Shown here piece after piece: positions 24,785 to 38,248 of a DNA stretch of 64,000 bases. The notes under the pieces were generated by a model that was not told the DNA's origin, did not search any database, and saw only the letters and a list, made by a program, of their open reading frames with translations. A program made the translations under genes and the position numbers. Position 1 is the stretch's first letter; every line of letters begins with the position of its first letter. The stretch is from Metopolophium dirhodum (lineage: Eukaryota; Arthropoda; Insecta; Hemiptera; Aphididae), in the NCBI RefSeq assembly GCF_019925205.1, contig NC_083562.1:28520001-28584000 (forward strand), read 5' to 3'.

Positions 24785-25809
24785 AGTCTAAACCAACATC
24801 CATCTTTAGATATTAGATAAGTGTATTACCCATACTTCCTCAGTGAAAAGATATAGTACTATATTGTATAGGTGTATATCTTGGTTTTAGTGTACCTATA
24901 AGTTCACGGGAAAATCGGTGTCAGTTCATCTTTTGGGAATAATTCGACCGTATAATGGACAAAGGGTTAGCACTTAGTATAAATCGAACGTATTTCAAAA
25001 TACTCTCTAAACTTTTCTGATTTCTCTAAAATCAATTTTTAATTGCCTATTGTCACAAAATCAGTCGAGTAGTTTTTGAGTTTATAAGCTACAAACATAC
25101 ATTCAACTCTTATTATGTTTGTTTTACTTTTAAGATATAACTAACTAATCTTTGTTCGAGGCCATAAATACGACGATTTGATCCATGGCAGCCATTTATA
25201 TACAAAAAAATATTATATAATTTCTACAGATTCTACTAATTATTTCTATAACAATATTTTGTTGATTTCCATTGTAAATCTCATAATCCTTGTGTAAGTT
25301 TCGGGCAACTTACACAATTTTTTTACCGTAAAAACCTTATTCGGACTATTACGATCATAAAAAAAATAAATGAGCTAAATCGTTCAAACTGTTTTAAAGT
25401 GATGTGATAACCAACGAACAACATTTCATTTTTATTTATATATAGATTATACGTAGCCACGTAACCTATATGTTGCCGCGTCCTACCTATATGTTTAATG
25501 AATAATAGATAGGTATACAAGTATCTATTACAAAAACATTTGTTCCCAACACGGCCTAAGAAGATTCAAGATATTATATTATACTAGCTGAACCTGTGCA
25601 CTTCATCGTAGCCCGTTAAAAATCTTACCTCTTATATATTTTATTAAACTGTGTGTTGATTGCTGACCATATTATGTCATGAATGTACTCCGTGTCTCCG
25701 TAGAGTAATATAATACTCAAGGATGTACTCTTGTTCAAATTGAATTTGCTTCAATGGGCAATGAATATATTATTTTAATCCAAAAGCTGATTGGAACAAA
25801 TGTCTATCG

Positions 25810-26651
25810 CAAGCCCGGATTAAGGATCAATTGGGCCCCGGGACACCATACACTTAGTGGGCCCCCTTTCAACTGTAACTTCAAAATAATTGTATCATTA
25901 CATATTAACGACTATATATTATTGTATAATTTTTTACTATATAAAAAATATTATACAGGACATATCTCATGTCATTGCACGCGGCTTTTTTTTAACAATT
26001 TATTATATAGATCGATGATATGGAATTTCGTTAAAACAAAAAAAAGACGTGTTTCTCTATTTTTAACAGGTAATTTTTTTATAACATTTTCAAAATTTTT
26101 AAACACGCAGTTGTACCAATAATAAAATCAACTTTATTTTTTCAAATGGTAACCACCATATTTTTTATGGTTTCTGGTAAAGCTTTTTTTCTGAACATTT
26201 TGACAGTAAAATGATCAATTTTGGTTCACTAGGTTATTGCTAGCATATTATATAACTATGGTCCTCTAAATTTTAGTATAATATGCATTAATACTTTTAA
26301 CTGAAATACCTAATTTACAAGGGATAAATATTTATTTCTTATAACTACCTTTTCATATACTTAAATAATTAAATCGGTAACCTAAAATTCTCAAAAAAAA
26401 AAAATCACACAAACAAAATTATTGGCAAACATAGTTGATTATTTATAGTAATTTTTCGTGATATAAAGTTGAGAACATATTATTTTATAATTATTAATAA
26501 TAATTTATCTACATACCTACCTACTTACATAATTTTATTTTTAAATTGTATTGGACGCGTTAAAAAAATATATTTTGGGGATAAATATGGGCCCCAAAAA
26601 TCAATGGGCCCTGGGACCATGTTCCCCTCCCCCCCCTTAATCCAGGCTTGA
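25810..26651. mobile_element. Terminal-inverted-repeat element, class uncertain
   Basis: Left end CAAGCCCGGATTAAGGATCA and right end (inverted) CAAGCCTGGATTAAGG, each followed by GGGCCC-rich subterminal blocks (near 25833-25865 and 26589-26617). No matching target duplication was found, so it may be old or mis-bounded. The internal 122-codon open frame from 25754 starts outside the element and has no recognisable domain. Confidence 0.45.
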
Positions 26652-27634
26652 CGAACTACTGTGATTGTAACAAATAATTGTGGAACATGACATACAGTCC
26701 AACTGTGTCACTGTGATAATCCTCAAAATAATATTAAATTTCCTTATTAGATACATTAATACCATCACAATTATAAAGACTCATAATTGTTACCTATTAA
26801 TACAAAGGTATATCAACTGTCAATACACCTATTTTTATTTTTTATATTACAAATTATAATCATTTTTTTTTAATTCGGATGCAGCCTTTTAATATTGTGT
26901 TTACAACATAGATAATATTATACTAAATTATACTATATGGATTGATAATCAGCTGGGTTTAAAACGTAATTATTGACCTCTTTAATTGAACAAAACAACA
27001 GCCTATTTACTAAACCCAACAAAACTTCGATTAAATAACAAAATAATAAAATTGATAGTTGGTAATAAATACTTATCACCACCTTCTATTTATTTTTTAT
27101 TGTTTACATTTTCATAATTAATATTCAACTACGTGTGAACAGTCAACAGCAGACTACACATAACATTGTGTCATCAAATTACATGATGCCACGGCATCAG
27201 TGTCATCATTTGAAGTTCACTATGAACTAGGCTTTAATCGACAATCGTACATAATAATATTATGACCACAGAACAATATCATGACAAAATATATTACAAA
27301 ATATTAAATAGGTATATATATTTGTAATTGTATTGTCATGAACAATGTGATGACGACCGTCGTGTATGGTCTATGCGACTATGCCCCATGGAACAGACAA
27401 CGGTTGAACAGTGGAAACTGAAAAGTGCCAAAGTGGATTGTGATTTGTGATAACTAATTTGCGGTTGTGTCATGTGGAACCAAATACTTAAACAAGCCAC
27501 AACACACTTTATAAACATACCTATAATGTTTATTTTCTAATCTCTATAGTAGTAAGTCTACTCTAAATTCTAATTTGAATTTGTATGTGACGACTGCGGA
27601 GTGTTGGGGGCGTGGTCTGACGAATGACGACTAG

Positions 27635-27663
27635 AGAGCCTATATAACGTTTATATAGGCTCT
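27635..27663. repeat. Perfect 13-bp hairpin
   Basis: AGAGCCTATATAA pairs exactly with TTATATAGGCTCT around a 3-base loop. It lies in the LIAS-clathrin intergenic region; no larger element was found around it. Confidence 0.5.
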
Positions 27664-27893
27664 TTAGTGACGAACTGACGACCATAGACCTAGTTATGAC
27701 TTAGTTTATAGGTCTGGTGCAGGCGACTGACCAGAGTATTGTCCAGTAATCAGTGTACTTATCTCAAGGTGTACCACTAGTCCATGCGAATGACCCAGAA
27801 CGTCGAAACGTCGAGTGTCGCACAGTAAATATATACATATCGGCTATCATGGTGCCATGATAAATTAATTGTACGGTGCTATGGACTATGGAG

Positions 27894-28482
27894 CAGGGGC
27901 GTATATAGGATTTTCTTGAGGAGGGGGATATCAAAATTTTTTAGTGTTGATGCAACCTTTTGTTAGTTACTCCATGTAAGGCTAACAATAAAAACAATAA
28001 TATTGATTTTAATTTTACTCTGTTTTATTAATTTATAAAATAAACTCTAGTTTTCTGTTTTTTAAGCACAACTCATCAATTACTTCATCTGTTGTAATTT
28101 CGACCTCTCTGTGACAAGAAAGCATAGCCAACCCATTAAGTCTAGTCTATAATCACAAAACACATACATTTTTTAATATTTATTTTAAAATTTACGAATT
28201 CCTTATCGTTTTCTGTTCGCTGTCGCAATTAGTTTCGTGTTCTACGTATATAACAGTATAATAGGTTAGGTACTAGCGGGTTTTACCCGACTTCTCTCGA
28301 ATATAGTCCTATTTTAATTTTGTTGTTATTGTTGGGTAATATCACTCGCAGCCCACAGGATAACAAAATTATAAAATATAAATAGCAACAGTACTGCAGC
28401 TTAAACTTTATACCTAAACTAAAAAAAAAAGGTCAAGGGAGGGGATCTATCCCCCATATCCCCCCCCATAAATACGTCACTG
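27894..28482. mobile_element. hAT-type MITE
   Basis: Ends CAGGGGCGTATATAGGATTT and, inverted, CAGTGACGTATTTATGGGGG; perfect 8-bp duplication CTATGGAG at 27886-27893 and 28483-28490. The 589 bases have no ORF. The CAGNGGCGTA end is typical of hAT. Confidence 0.85.
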
Positions 28483-28547
28483 CTATGGAGTATGGAGTGC
28501 CGAGCGCTAGACCGTCCGAGTAGGAGATCGGAATACCGGACTGTCCG

Positions 28548-28797
28548 GACCATAACTAAATAAATAAACAGGCATGTCAGCTCGATAACACCATAGAATA
28601 CATGAAATTATTTATAAATTATTTTATTATAATTAGGTATTTCATATATTCTGTGGTATTATCTAAATCGTGGTCATAATAATAATCTACTTTATCCATT
28701 TTATATTATTATTTTTATGTCTGGCCGTCTGGGGAACATGCGCGACGATAGCGAAAATACAATTTTAGCCGACGTGCCTATTTATTTAGTCATGGTC
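28548..28797. repeat. Nested inverted repeat
   Basis: Outer arms 28548-28580 (GACCATAACTAAATAAATAA) and 28768-28797 (inverted GACCATGACTAAATAAATAG). Inner arms 28584-28608 (GATAACACCATAGAATACAT) and 28639-28663 (inverted GATAATACCACAGAATATAT). The two stems are concentric but unevenly spaced. No ORF; origin unclear. Confidence 0.55.
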
Positions 28798-28910
28798 ACG
28801 AATTAAGATATACAGCGTGTATATTAGCTTAAATAGTGGTCCGGACTACCGGAGTCTTAGATAATAAATACCATAACAAATTAAATAGGTATTATTTGTC
28901 ATGATAAATA

Positions 28911-29139
28911 CTGGATCGAGCTATGATTTAAAATTTTGAAACCGATTTGGTCGGCCCCAAATGTCACCACTGAGCATGCGCAAAACCACGACTGCACTTG
29001 CGCAAAACATTACCGCAATTATGTTACACCGCCCGCGCAACCTTTTTCATTCCTGACCCATGCGCAATAAATTTATCGGGGCCGACCAAATCGGCTTCAA
29101 GCGCAGAGAACGAGTGATATACGCATAGCTCTATCCTGC
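28911..29139. mobile_element. Inverted-repeat MITE, unclassified
   Basis: Outer ends CTGGATCGAGCTATG / inverted CAGGATAGAGCTATG, and a stronger inner stem GAAACCGATTTGGTCGGCCC (28938 on) against its complement at 29077-29100. GC content and the GCATGCGCAA repeats inside stand out from the flanks. No ORF and no sure target duplication. Confidence 0.5.
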
Positions 29140-29399
29140 ATATATTATATTATTAATTAATATCAAAGACCGGAGTGCTCCGAGTACTCGGAGACGTCTG
29201 AGTAGACACACTAGACACAGAGGCACTGTCTACTAGTCAAACGAGTAGACAAGTAATTGGAGTGGAGATGTATTCATAGACAATACTATTAATACTATTA
29301 AAGTTGGTTGTATTGTTGTATGATGTATGGTTGCAGCCACGATTTAAGATATACTTAAATATTATCTTAAATCGTATATTATCTTAAAATTTAAATCGT

Positions 29400-30183
29400 G
29401 GTTGTAGTGGACCAACATCGACATTCGACACCGCCCACCGGCACCAGTGCACCGCCACGCACTTGACTAATCGAAGACGGTTGTAGGGGAATTTCAAGTC
29501 GTCCACTAACGGCACACTGTTCAGTCTGTTTATGTGGCAGTGGCACTCCCTCCCTTCTACCCTGCTTGAACAGTTGAACCCTTTAGACACATTATTTTTT
29601 TCCGCTCGCCTGCGTGATTCCCGATATGAACCGTGGACCGAACTTGCGACGATACGAATGTTGTCCCATTTTTATAATTTATCAAAATACAATACACGGT
29701 GCATCAAAGTCCGCCCCTGACGCCGACAGCAATAAGTAGTGAATAGTGATCGCTTTTTATATTTTGTTAATCGTTGTTGCCTTACGTTTCGTCACCACTG
29801 AATCCGATAATCATCGTATTTTTAGTACCGCAGTCACGTTAATGTCGGCCGATCGTGCCGCCCGCTGAAAGTGTTCTTCAGTCGAATTATTATACCAGCG
29901 CGCGCATACGCGGCTTCGACCACGTTAAATAAAAACCGTCGACCCAGTGTGAGTGTTTTTTTCAGTGTTGCTTCCAAATCCCAATACACACACACACACA
30001 CACACACACACTCGCACACCAGTATACATATACATCGTCATTATCAGCGAGTGCACCTCCTCCCACATTAGTGAGCTTTTGGAAAGCGCCGGACCGTCGT
30101 TCGTTCTCCCGTCTACGCAACCGGGGCAGCGACAACTCCGCCATTTGTGAATAACTAGCACGCGGACCGGACGTGATATCGAA
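29400..30183 (+). promoter_or_regulatory. Probable promoter and 5' UTR of clathrin heavy chain
   Basis: The sequence becomes GC-rich and CpG-containing (for example CAGCGCGCGCATACGCGG near 29894) right before the start codon at 30184 and remains so into intron 1 (to about 30480). This is unlike the rest of the window and fits a housekeeping promoter. No TATA box or exact start site was identified. Confidence 0.4.
29986..30011. repeat. (AC)n microsatellite
   Basis: About 13 AC units in the presumed clathrin 5' UTR. Short open frames in several frames across it are products of the repeat. Confidence 0.85.
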
Positions 30184-33100
30184 ATGGCGCAGATACTACC
30201 TATCAAGTTCCAGGAACACCTACAGGTAAACTATTAAAACTGAGTAGTGAATCGTGTACACCGTGCGTTGTACTCGTGTAGGGGCACTTGTCGTCTGTGC
30301 AGGCAGCAGCAGCAGGGCCCATTGTGCACGGTTGGCCCGGCGGGGTTGAGGCCGGGCGCCGGATGGTTGTTTCGTGACTTCGTGTATTTTTAATGCAACC
30401 CAAACGATCGTGCCGGTAAAACCCAAACGTTTCTGCGCCGCCGACCCTATCGCGGCCGATCCGCCCGCCGCCTATTAATAGGCTACATAATTTATAACGT
30501 CGTTTGCGAGTTACAGCAACGCAGTAACAAATATTTTATCGGCGATCGTCTTTTACATCTCAATTATTACCAATAATAATAAAGTAATAGGATAGATATT
30601 TAAGTAATGATACCGTGGGTTCAACCGTTCAACGGGTTTTCCCACACACCTCTCAACTTTTAGCTTTTGTTCTGTCCGTTTTTTATCTTGGAAAAATATG
30701 ATCTTTAATGACAGCTTAATATTTATGCTTATCACCTGCCAGATGTTGGGTTTACATGTTGATTCGCCATCACGGGCGTTTATTGTATTTTAGAAGTGTA
30801 TTATCCATAGTCACCGTAGCTGCGATGTGTCTCTGTCAAAGTTATTATGTTAAACATTTTAATCCAATTAAATGTGGGTCAAGGGGAATTTCATGATATA
30901 ATATGGTACAATATTATCTCTACATTATTGTGGTTTTGTAGGTATGATATCAGATGGAATTATAATAAGTGATTCATAATACTCAACAGTTATTAGTACC
31001 TATAATTATTATGTTTGAACTTTAACATTAATTTCTTGTGTACCTACCTCATTGGCATAAATAGTGTTTGAAATTTGGGGAGGGGGCTGAAGCTCTCAAA
31101 CTCTTGTGATGCTTTCAAATTATAGTAGTGAAATCATTAGTTTTTGGGGAAACTCTAAGGGATACTAAAGCCCCCCAGCCCCCTCCTATTTGCGCCTATG
31201 ACCTACCTATATAATACATTTAAAAAAAAAAATTTATTTCATAATTTTTTCTATAGCTTACAAATGTGGGCATTAATCAGTCAAACATCAGTTTTAATAC
31301 ACTCACCATGGAATCAGATAAATATATCTGTGTGCGTGAAAAGACTGGCGATGTTGCACAAGTTGTTATTGTTGATATGGCTGATCCCCAAAATCCAATA
31401 AGGCGTCCAATATCCGCAGATTCAGCCATAATGAATCCAGCCAGCAAAGTAATTGCATTGAAAGGAAAAGCTGGTACTGAAGGAACAGCTGCATGTAAGA
31501 ATTGCATTGCCTTTGATTTTTTAACATTTTTACAAAAAATATAATTATTTTTATTTTAGCTCAAAAGACCTTACAGATTTTTAATATTGAGATGAAGAGT
31601 AAAATGAAAGCTCACATTATGCAAGATGATGTAGTTTTTTGGAAATGGATTTCTCCAAATACATTAGCTCTTGTTACAGAAACATCGGTTTTCCATTGGA
31701 GTATGGAAGGTAAGTTTTTTTTTACATCTGAAACGCATTACCTATATTTTTAAATTGTATTAAATTTCAGGAGACTCTACACCTGTTAAAATGTTTGATC
31801 GTCATTCTACATTGAATGGGTGTCAAATTATTAATTATAGAACGGATCATAAACAACAATGGTTATTACTCATAGGAATTTCAGCTCAAGTACTATTTTT
31901 GTTTATACCTTTTTGAAGAGGATTATAATTATTTTCTTGCTTTTAGCAAAATCGTGTTGTTGGAGCTATGCAATTATATTCGGTAGAGAAAAGTTGTTCA
32001 CAGCCTATTGAAGGCCATGCTGCATCATTTGCAAGATTCCAAATGGAAGGAAATAGAGAAATGTCAACGTTGTTTTGTTTTGCTGCACGTACAGCTGCAG
32101 GAGGAAAGGTAATAAAAGTTATTCTGAAACCTATTTTCCAAATTTAAAAATTTATTTTTGATTTACTAATTTGAATTTTAGTTGCACATTGTTGAAGTGG
32201 TACAAACACCAAGAGGCAATCAACCATTTCCAAAAAAACAAGTGGAAGTTTTCTTTCCTCCAGAAGCACAAAACGATTTTCCAGTTGCAATGCAAGTTAG
32301 CTCTAAATTCGATGTAATATATCTTATTACTAAGTATGGCTATATTCATCTATATGACATTGAAACAGCTACTTGCATCTATATGAACCGCATTAGTGGA
32401 GATACAATTTTTGTAACTGCGCCACATGATGCCACTGGAGGTATAATTGGGGTTAATCGTAAAGGACAAGTATTATCTGTCAGTGTTGAAGAAGACAACA
32501 TAATACCGTACATTAATACAGTACTCCAACATCCAGAACTCGCTTTACGTATGGCTGTACGAAATAATTTGTCAGGTGCAGAAGAACTTTTTGTACGCAA
32601 GTTTAACATGCTCTTCCAAAGTGCACAATATGCAGATGCTGCTAAAGTAGCAGCTAATGCACCTAAAGGCATTCTTAGGACACCTTCTACCATACAAAAA
32701 TTTCAACAGGTTCCTACTGTTGCAAATCAATCATCCCCTCTACTTCAGTACTTTGGAATATTACTGGATCAGGTATGCTATTGCAGTTTTAAATATTACA
32801 TTTTGTACAAATAATCAATCCTCTTAAATATTTATTTGAATATTTTTAGGGCAAGTTGAATAAATATGAATCTCTGGAATTATGTCGTCCAGTTCTTGCA
32901 CAAGATAAAAGGCAATTATTAGAAAAGTGGCTAAAAGAAGATAAATTGGAGTGCTCTGAAGAATTAGGAGATTTAGTCAAAACCGCAGACATTTCTTTAG
33001 CATTGTCAGTTTATCTGCGTGCAAACATTCCACCAAAAGTACTTATCAATTAATTTTTAACTATTTAATTAACATACTCATTAAATGGTTTTCTATAGGT

Positions 33101-36100
33101 TGTTCAATGTTTTGCTGAGACTGGCCAGTATCAGAAAATTATATTGTATTCCCAAAAAATAAGTTATGTACCAGATTATATACATTTATTCAGGAATGTA
33201 GTCTTACGTACTACTCCTGATCATGCTGTTGAATTTGCCCAAATGTTACTGTCTGATGACGCTGAACCTCTTGCTAATATTAATCAAGTATGTAATTAAT
33301 AGTTTTTATAATTTCTTGTTTATTTTTATTTATGGACAAAAATTTATTTTAACAATTTAAAATGTAGATTGTGGATATATTTATCGAACAAAGCATGGTT
33401 CAACAATGCACTAAATTCCTTCTAGAAGCATTGAAACATAACCGTGAAGCTGAAGGCCCGTTACAAACACGTTTGCTTGAAATGAATTTAATATCTGCTC
33501 CACAAGTTGCTGACGCTATTCTCGGTAACCAAATGTTTACTCATTACGATCGTGCTCATGTTGCCCAATTGTGCGAAAAAGCTGGACTTTTACAAAGAGC
33601 TCTGGAACATTATACAGACTTATATGATATAAAAAGAGCAGTTGTACATACACAATTATTAAATCCTGAATGGTTAATTGGTTACTTTGGATCCTTGAGT
33701 GTTGAAGATTCTTTGGAATGTTTAAAAGCCATGCTAACTAATAACATAAGGCAAAACCTTCAAATTTGTGTTAAGGTAATTACCAACAATTAATGAAAAT
33801 ATTTTACCTAAACTTATTATCTTTTTAATATTTGTGTTAAACTAGATTGCAACTAAATACCATGAACAATTGACAACTAAGGCATTGATAGATTTATTTG
33901 AGTCATTTAAAAGTTATGAAGGATTATTTTACTTCTTGGGATCCATTGTTAACTTCAGTCAAGATCCAGAAGTTCATTTTAAGTACATTTCAGTAAGTCA
34001 TAAGATAAAAATATTTGAGTTTATAATGTGTGTATTTTAGTTTGCTGATTTTCTACTCATAATTTAGTACGTTTTTTGTTCAGTTAGTTATTTTATTATC
34101 TTTTGTATGTACTTAAAATCTGAAATAACTAATAAAATATTTCATTATTAACGCTAATTTAGTGCATGAATATAAATGTATTATGAGTTAATATTTTGTT
34201 AAATAGTTAATGTATGTTTATAGGCAGCTTGCAAAACTGGACAAATTAAAGAAGTGGAGCGGATATGTCGTGAATCTACTTGTTACAATGCAGAAAGAGT
34301 TAAGAATTTCTTGAAAGAAGCAAAGCTTACTGATCAATTACCACTAATCATTGTGTGTGATCGATTTAATTTCGTGCACGATCTTGTGTTATATTTATAT
34401 AGAAATAATTTGCAAAAATATATTGAGATTTATGTACAAAAAGTGAACCCTTCACGTCTACCAGTTGTAGTCGGTGGACTCCTTGATGTAGATTGTTCAG
34501 AAGATATAATCAAAAATCTTATACAAGTTGTGAAAGGAGAATTTTCTACAGATGAATTGGTAGAAGAAGTAGAGAAGCGTAACCGACTTAAACTATTGTC
34601 ATCTTGGCTAGAATTACGTGTTCATGATGGTAGTGAAGAGCCTGCAACTCATAATGCTCTTGCTAAGATTTATATTGACAGCAACAATAATCCAGAAAGA
34701 TATTTGAAGTATGCAGCTTACCATTTTTTAAATAACAATACCAATTACTATCTTTTTTTTTTTTTAGAGAGAACAAGTTTTATGATAGCCGCGTGGTTGG
34801 CAAGTATTGTGAAAAGCGTGATCCACATTTAGCATGCGTTGCTTATGAACGGGGAAAATGTGATTTGGAATTGATAAATGTTTGTAATGAGAATAGTCTT
34901 TTCAAATCTGAAGCTAGATATTTGGTGAGACGTCGTAACCCAGAGTTGTGGCTGGAAGTTTTGAATGAAAACAATGTCTATCGTCGTCCACTCATTGATC
35001 AAGTTGTGCAAACAGCTTTATCTGAAACTCAAGATCCTGAAGACATATCAGTAACTGTAAAAGCTTTTATGACTGCTGATTTGCCCAATGAACTGATTGA
35101 ATTATTAGAAAAAATTGTATTTGATAACTCATTATTCAGCTCTCATAGGTAACTTTGAAATACCAATACATTTTTTTTGAATTCCAAATACAACAATAAT
35201 TTTTTCTTCTTTTCATATGAATTTAGAAACTTGCAAAATCTATTGATTTTGACAGCGGTTAAAGCTGACCGAACTCGTGTTATGGATTATATTAATCGTT
35301 TGGACAACTATGATGCTCCTGATATTGCATCCATCGCTATTAACAATGAATTATTTGAAGAAGCTTTTGCAATATTTAAGAAGTTTAACGTTAATCAATC
35401 TGCTATTCAAGTAAGATCTTGTTAATATAACTTTGGTTTGGAAAAATTTAATAATTTGTGTTTATTTATTTAGGTACTTATTGATAATGTTAAAAATCTT
35501 GATCGCGCCTATGAATTCGCTGAACGTTGTAATGAACCAGGTGTTTGGAGCTTATTGGCAAAATCCCAACTGCAAAGTATGTTTGTCAAAGAAGCTATTG
35601 ACTCGTTCATTAAAGCTGATGATCCAAGTGCATACATGGATGTTGTTCAGACTGCACACAAAACAGGTATATGTTGAATTTTATATTATTTACGTATAAA
35701 TAATTTACTGGTTGTATGAATTATTCATTCATATATTTTTTTCTTGATTATAGGAAGTTGGGAAGATCTTGTACGTTATTTGCAAATGTCGCGCAAGAAG
35801 GCTCGTGAATCCTATATTGAAAGCGAATTAATCTACGCTTATGCCAAAACAAATCGTCTTGCAGATCTTGAAGAATTTATTTCTGGACCAAATCACGCTG
35901 ATATTCAAAAGGTAATTTTTTTGTTGTCTCATTGTATAGAATATTATATTAAATTATGTATTAATTAATTTTACAGATCGGTGATAGGTGTTTTGAAGAC
36001 AAAATGTATGAACCAGCTAAGCTGTTGTATAACAATGTCTCAAACTTTGCACGATTAGCTATTACTCTTGTACATCTTAAAGAATATCAGGGTGCTGTCG

Positions 36101-37841
36101 ACAGTGCCCGTAAAGCAAATAGCACAAGAACATGGAAAGAAGTGTGTTTTGCATGTGTTGATAATAATGAGTTCAGGTTAGCTCAAATGTGTGGTCTCCA
36201 CATAGTTGTTCATGCTGATGAATTAGAAGACTTGATTAACTACTACCAAGTAATATAAATAATTAATTTTGTTAAATTGTTCCGATAATATAACAACATG
36301 CTTTATTTTTTTATCCATTTAGGATCGTGGTTATTTTGAAGAACTTATTAATCTTCTAGAAGCAGCATTAGGATTGGAACGTGCACATATGGGAATGTTT
36401 ACAGAATTGGCTATTTTATACTCCAAATATAAGCCGGCTAAGATGAAGGAGCATTTAGAACTCTTCTGGTCTCGTGTTAATATCCCTAAGGTGTTAAGAG
36501 CGGCTGAACAAGCACATTTGTGGTCAGAGTTAGTATTTTTATATGATAAATATGAAGAGTATGATAATGCGGTATTAGCCATGATGAATCATCCAACTGA
36601 AGCCTGGCGAGAGAGTCATTTTAAAGACATTATTACAAAGGTATGAAAAGAAATTGTGTTTAGGTATTCATGTTTGTTTTTTCTTAACTAATAATTATTG
36701 ATTTATTTTTTAGGTTGCTAATTTAGAATTATATTACAAAGCAATACAATTCTATCTTGATTATAAACCGCTTCTGCTCAATGACTTATTGTTGGTGTTG
36801 ACACCACGAATGGACCACACTAGAGGTGTTGCCTATTTCACTAAGGTATACTGTAGTCTCAACGTATTATTGATTGTAGTTTAATACAACTTTTTTTTTT
36901 AATTTAGACAAATCATTTGCAATTAGTCAAAACCTACCTGCGTTCCGTGCAATCTTTGAATAATAAAGCTATAAATGAAGCACTAAATAATTTACTGATC
37001 GATGAGGAAGACTACCAAGTAATTTTTTTAGCCATTATTTGTGTTTCCCATGGTTGATTATTTTTGTTTTTATAGGGTCTACGAACGTCCATTGATGCAT
37101 TTGATAATTTTGATACTATTGCACTTGCCCAAAAACTTGAAAAACATGAACTTACGGAGTTTAGGCGCATAGCTGCTTACTTGTACAAGGGAAATAATAG
37201 GTGGAAGCAGAGTGTTGAATTGTGCAAGAAAGACAGATTATATAAAGTATTATTAATATTTGTTGTTAGTATTACCTTTACTTTATTGTAATTATGTAAT
37301 TAATGTATTAGGATGCAATGGAATATGCGGCAGAATCCAAAAATTCAGAAGTAGCTGAAGAATTGGTTACGTGGTTCTTAGAGCGTGGAAACTATGATTG
37401 TTTTGCTGCCGCTTTGTTTCAATGTTATGATCTTGTGCACCCAGACATTGTATTGGAACTAGCGTGGAGGCATAAAATCATGGACTTCGCTATGCCTTAC
37501 CTTATTCAAGTCACTAGAGAATATGTTGCCAAGGTAGATAAATTAGAAGAAGCCGAATCCAAGCGATTGGAAGAACACAAAGAAGAAGATATCAAACCAA
37601 TGATGATACGTAAGTGTTATTGAAATACATATTTATTAATGTTCAGTTTTGATATTTTATTTATTGTGTTTATATAGCTGAACCACAACTAATGTTGACA
37701 GCTGGTCCATCGGTTATGGGTAACATGTACTCGCCGTCCTATCAAGGAACTGTAGCCCCTTCACAACAACCTTATGTACCCCCAAGCGGAGCCCCATATG
37801 CAACTTCAAATACTTTACCCTATCAGGGCTATGGCATGTAA
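30184..37841 (+). CDS. Chc: Clathrin heavy chain
   Basis: Twenty-two coding exons: 30184-30225, 31257-31494, 31560-31709, 31771-31889, 31947-32108, 32182-32772, 32850-33038, 33099-33287, 33368-33775, 33846-33992, 34224-34708, 34768-35148, 35227-35410, 35474-35666, 35754-35911, 35977-36249, 36323-36640, 36714-36845, 36908-37018, 37076-37246, 37312-37609, 37678-37841. They total 5103 bases, 1700 aa (human 1675). It forms the legs of the clathrin triskelion for coated-vesicle budding at plasma membrane and trans-Golgi. The order is the N-terminal seven-blade propeller (MAQILPIKFQEHLQ; KLHIVEV..GNQPFPKK), linker (PKGILRTP), then clathrin heavy-chain repeats along the legs (FKDIITKVANLELYY), and a Pro/Tyr-rich tail. 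Near-identity to other animal clathrins is visible throughout. Intron 1 holds a hAT MITE. No damage seen. Confidence 0.98.
31050..31200. mobile_element. hAT-type MITE in clathrin intron 1
   Basis: Ends CATTGGCATAAATAG and inverted CATAGGCGCAAATAG, flanked by a perfect 8-bp duplication ACCTACCT (31042-31049 and 31201-31208). Subterminal GGGGCTGAAGC / GGGGGCTTTAG blocks mirror each other. It ends only 56 bases before coding exon 2. Confidence 0.8.
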
Positions 37842-38185
37842 TGTACCTATTATATACCCCTTTCCTTTATAGCAGTATTTTATAAGAAAACAATGATGGG
37901 CTTTGCTATATTCTGATAGAAAATTTACTACCCAGGTATAAAATATTTATATTTTATAAATAATCAATTAAAAACCATTCCAAAAAAAAAAAAAATTAAC
38001 TATATAGGCTTTTGAAAATATATTCTCATCATTGTTAGATAATATTGAATAGTTAATGTTAATACTTGTTAAAAATATTACTTGTTTAAATTATTCAACC
38101 TCACTTCGTAACTTATGATTTATTTGCGTATACATTTTTAATATTGATTTCACGTTAATTTTTATAATTTATTTTATTTATAATC

Positions 38186-38248
38186 GTATTATTATTATTA
38201 TTATTATTATTACTATAAAACATTATTATTATTATTATTATTATTATA
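38186..38248. repeat. (ATT)n microsatellite
   Basis: Two adjacent runs of ATT units split by a short ACTATAAAAC spacer, inside the clathrin 3' UTR region. Confidence 0.85.

Larger units (their letters stand above)
23455..25125 (+). mobile_element. Helentron-like remnant interrupted by a hAT element
   Basis: A start-like motif (ATAGCTTCCCACCCGCGGCG) near 23462 and an end-like segment (CAGTCGAGTAGTTTTTGAGT then ACAAACATACATTCAACTCT) near 25063-25110 resemble the edges of the element at 57-546. The hAT element at 23821-24784 lies inside. Family call is from remembered motifs only. Confidence 0.35.
22538..30183. other. Divergent intergenic region between LIAS and clathrin heavy chain
   Basis: No host gene is supported in these 7.6 kb. 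It is mostly nested transposon remains: a repeat shared with about 44780-44920 near 22900-23050, a Helentron-like element split by a hAT element (23455-25125), an inverted-repeat element at 25810-26651, a hAT MITE at 27894-28482, palindromic elements at 28548-28797 and 28911-29139, and GC-richer clathrin upstream sequence from about 29400. A further Helentron-like start (CTAGCTGAACCTGTGCACTT) lies at about 25585. Confidence 0.5.

Noticed and set aside
29834..30206. Several open frames across the AC repeat
   Set aside because: They are created by the microsatellite and overlap in many frames; the real start here is clathrin at 30184.
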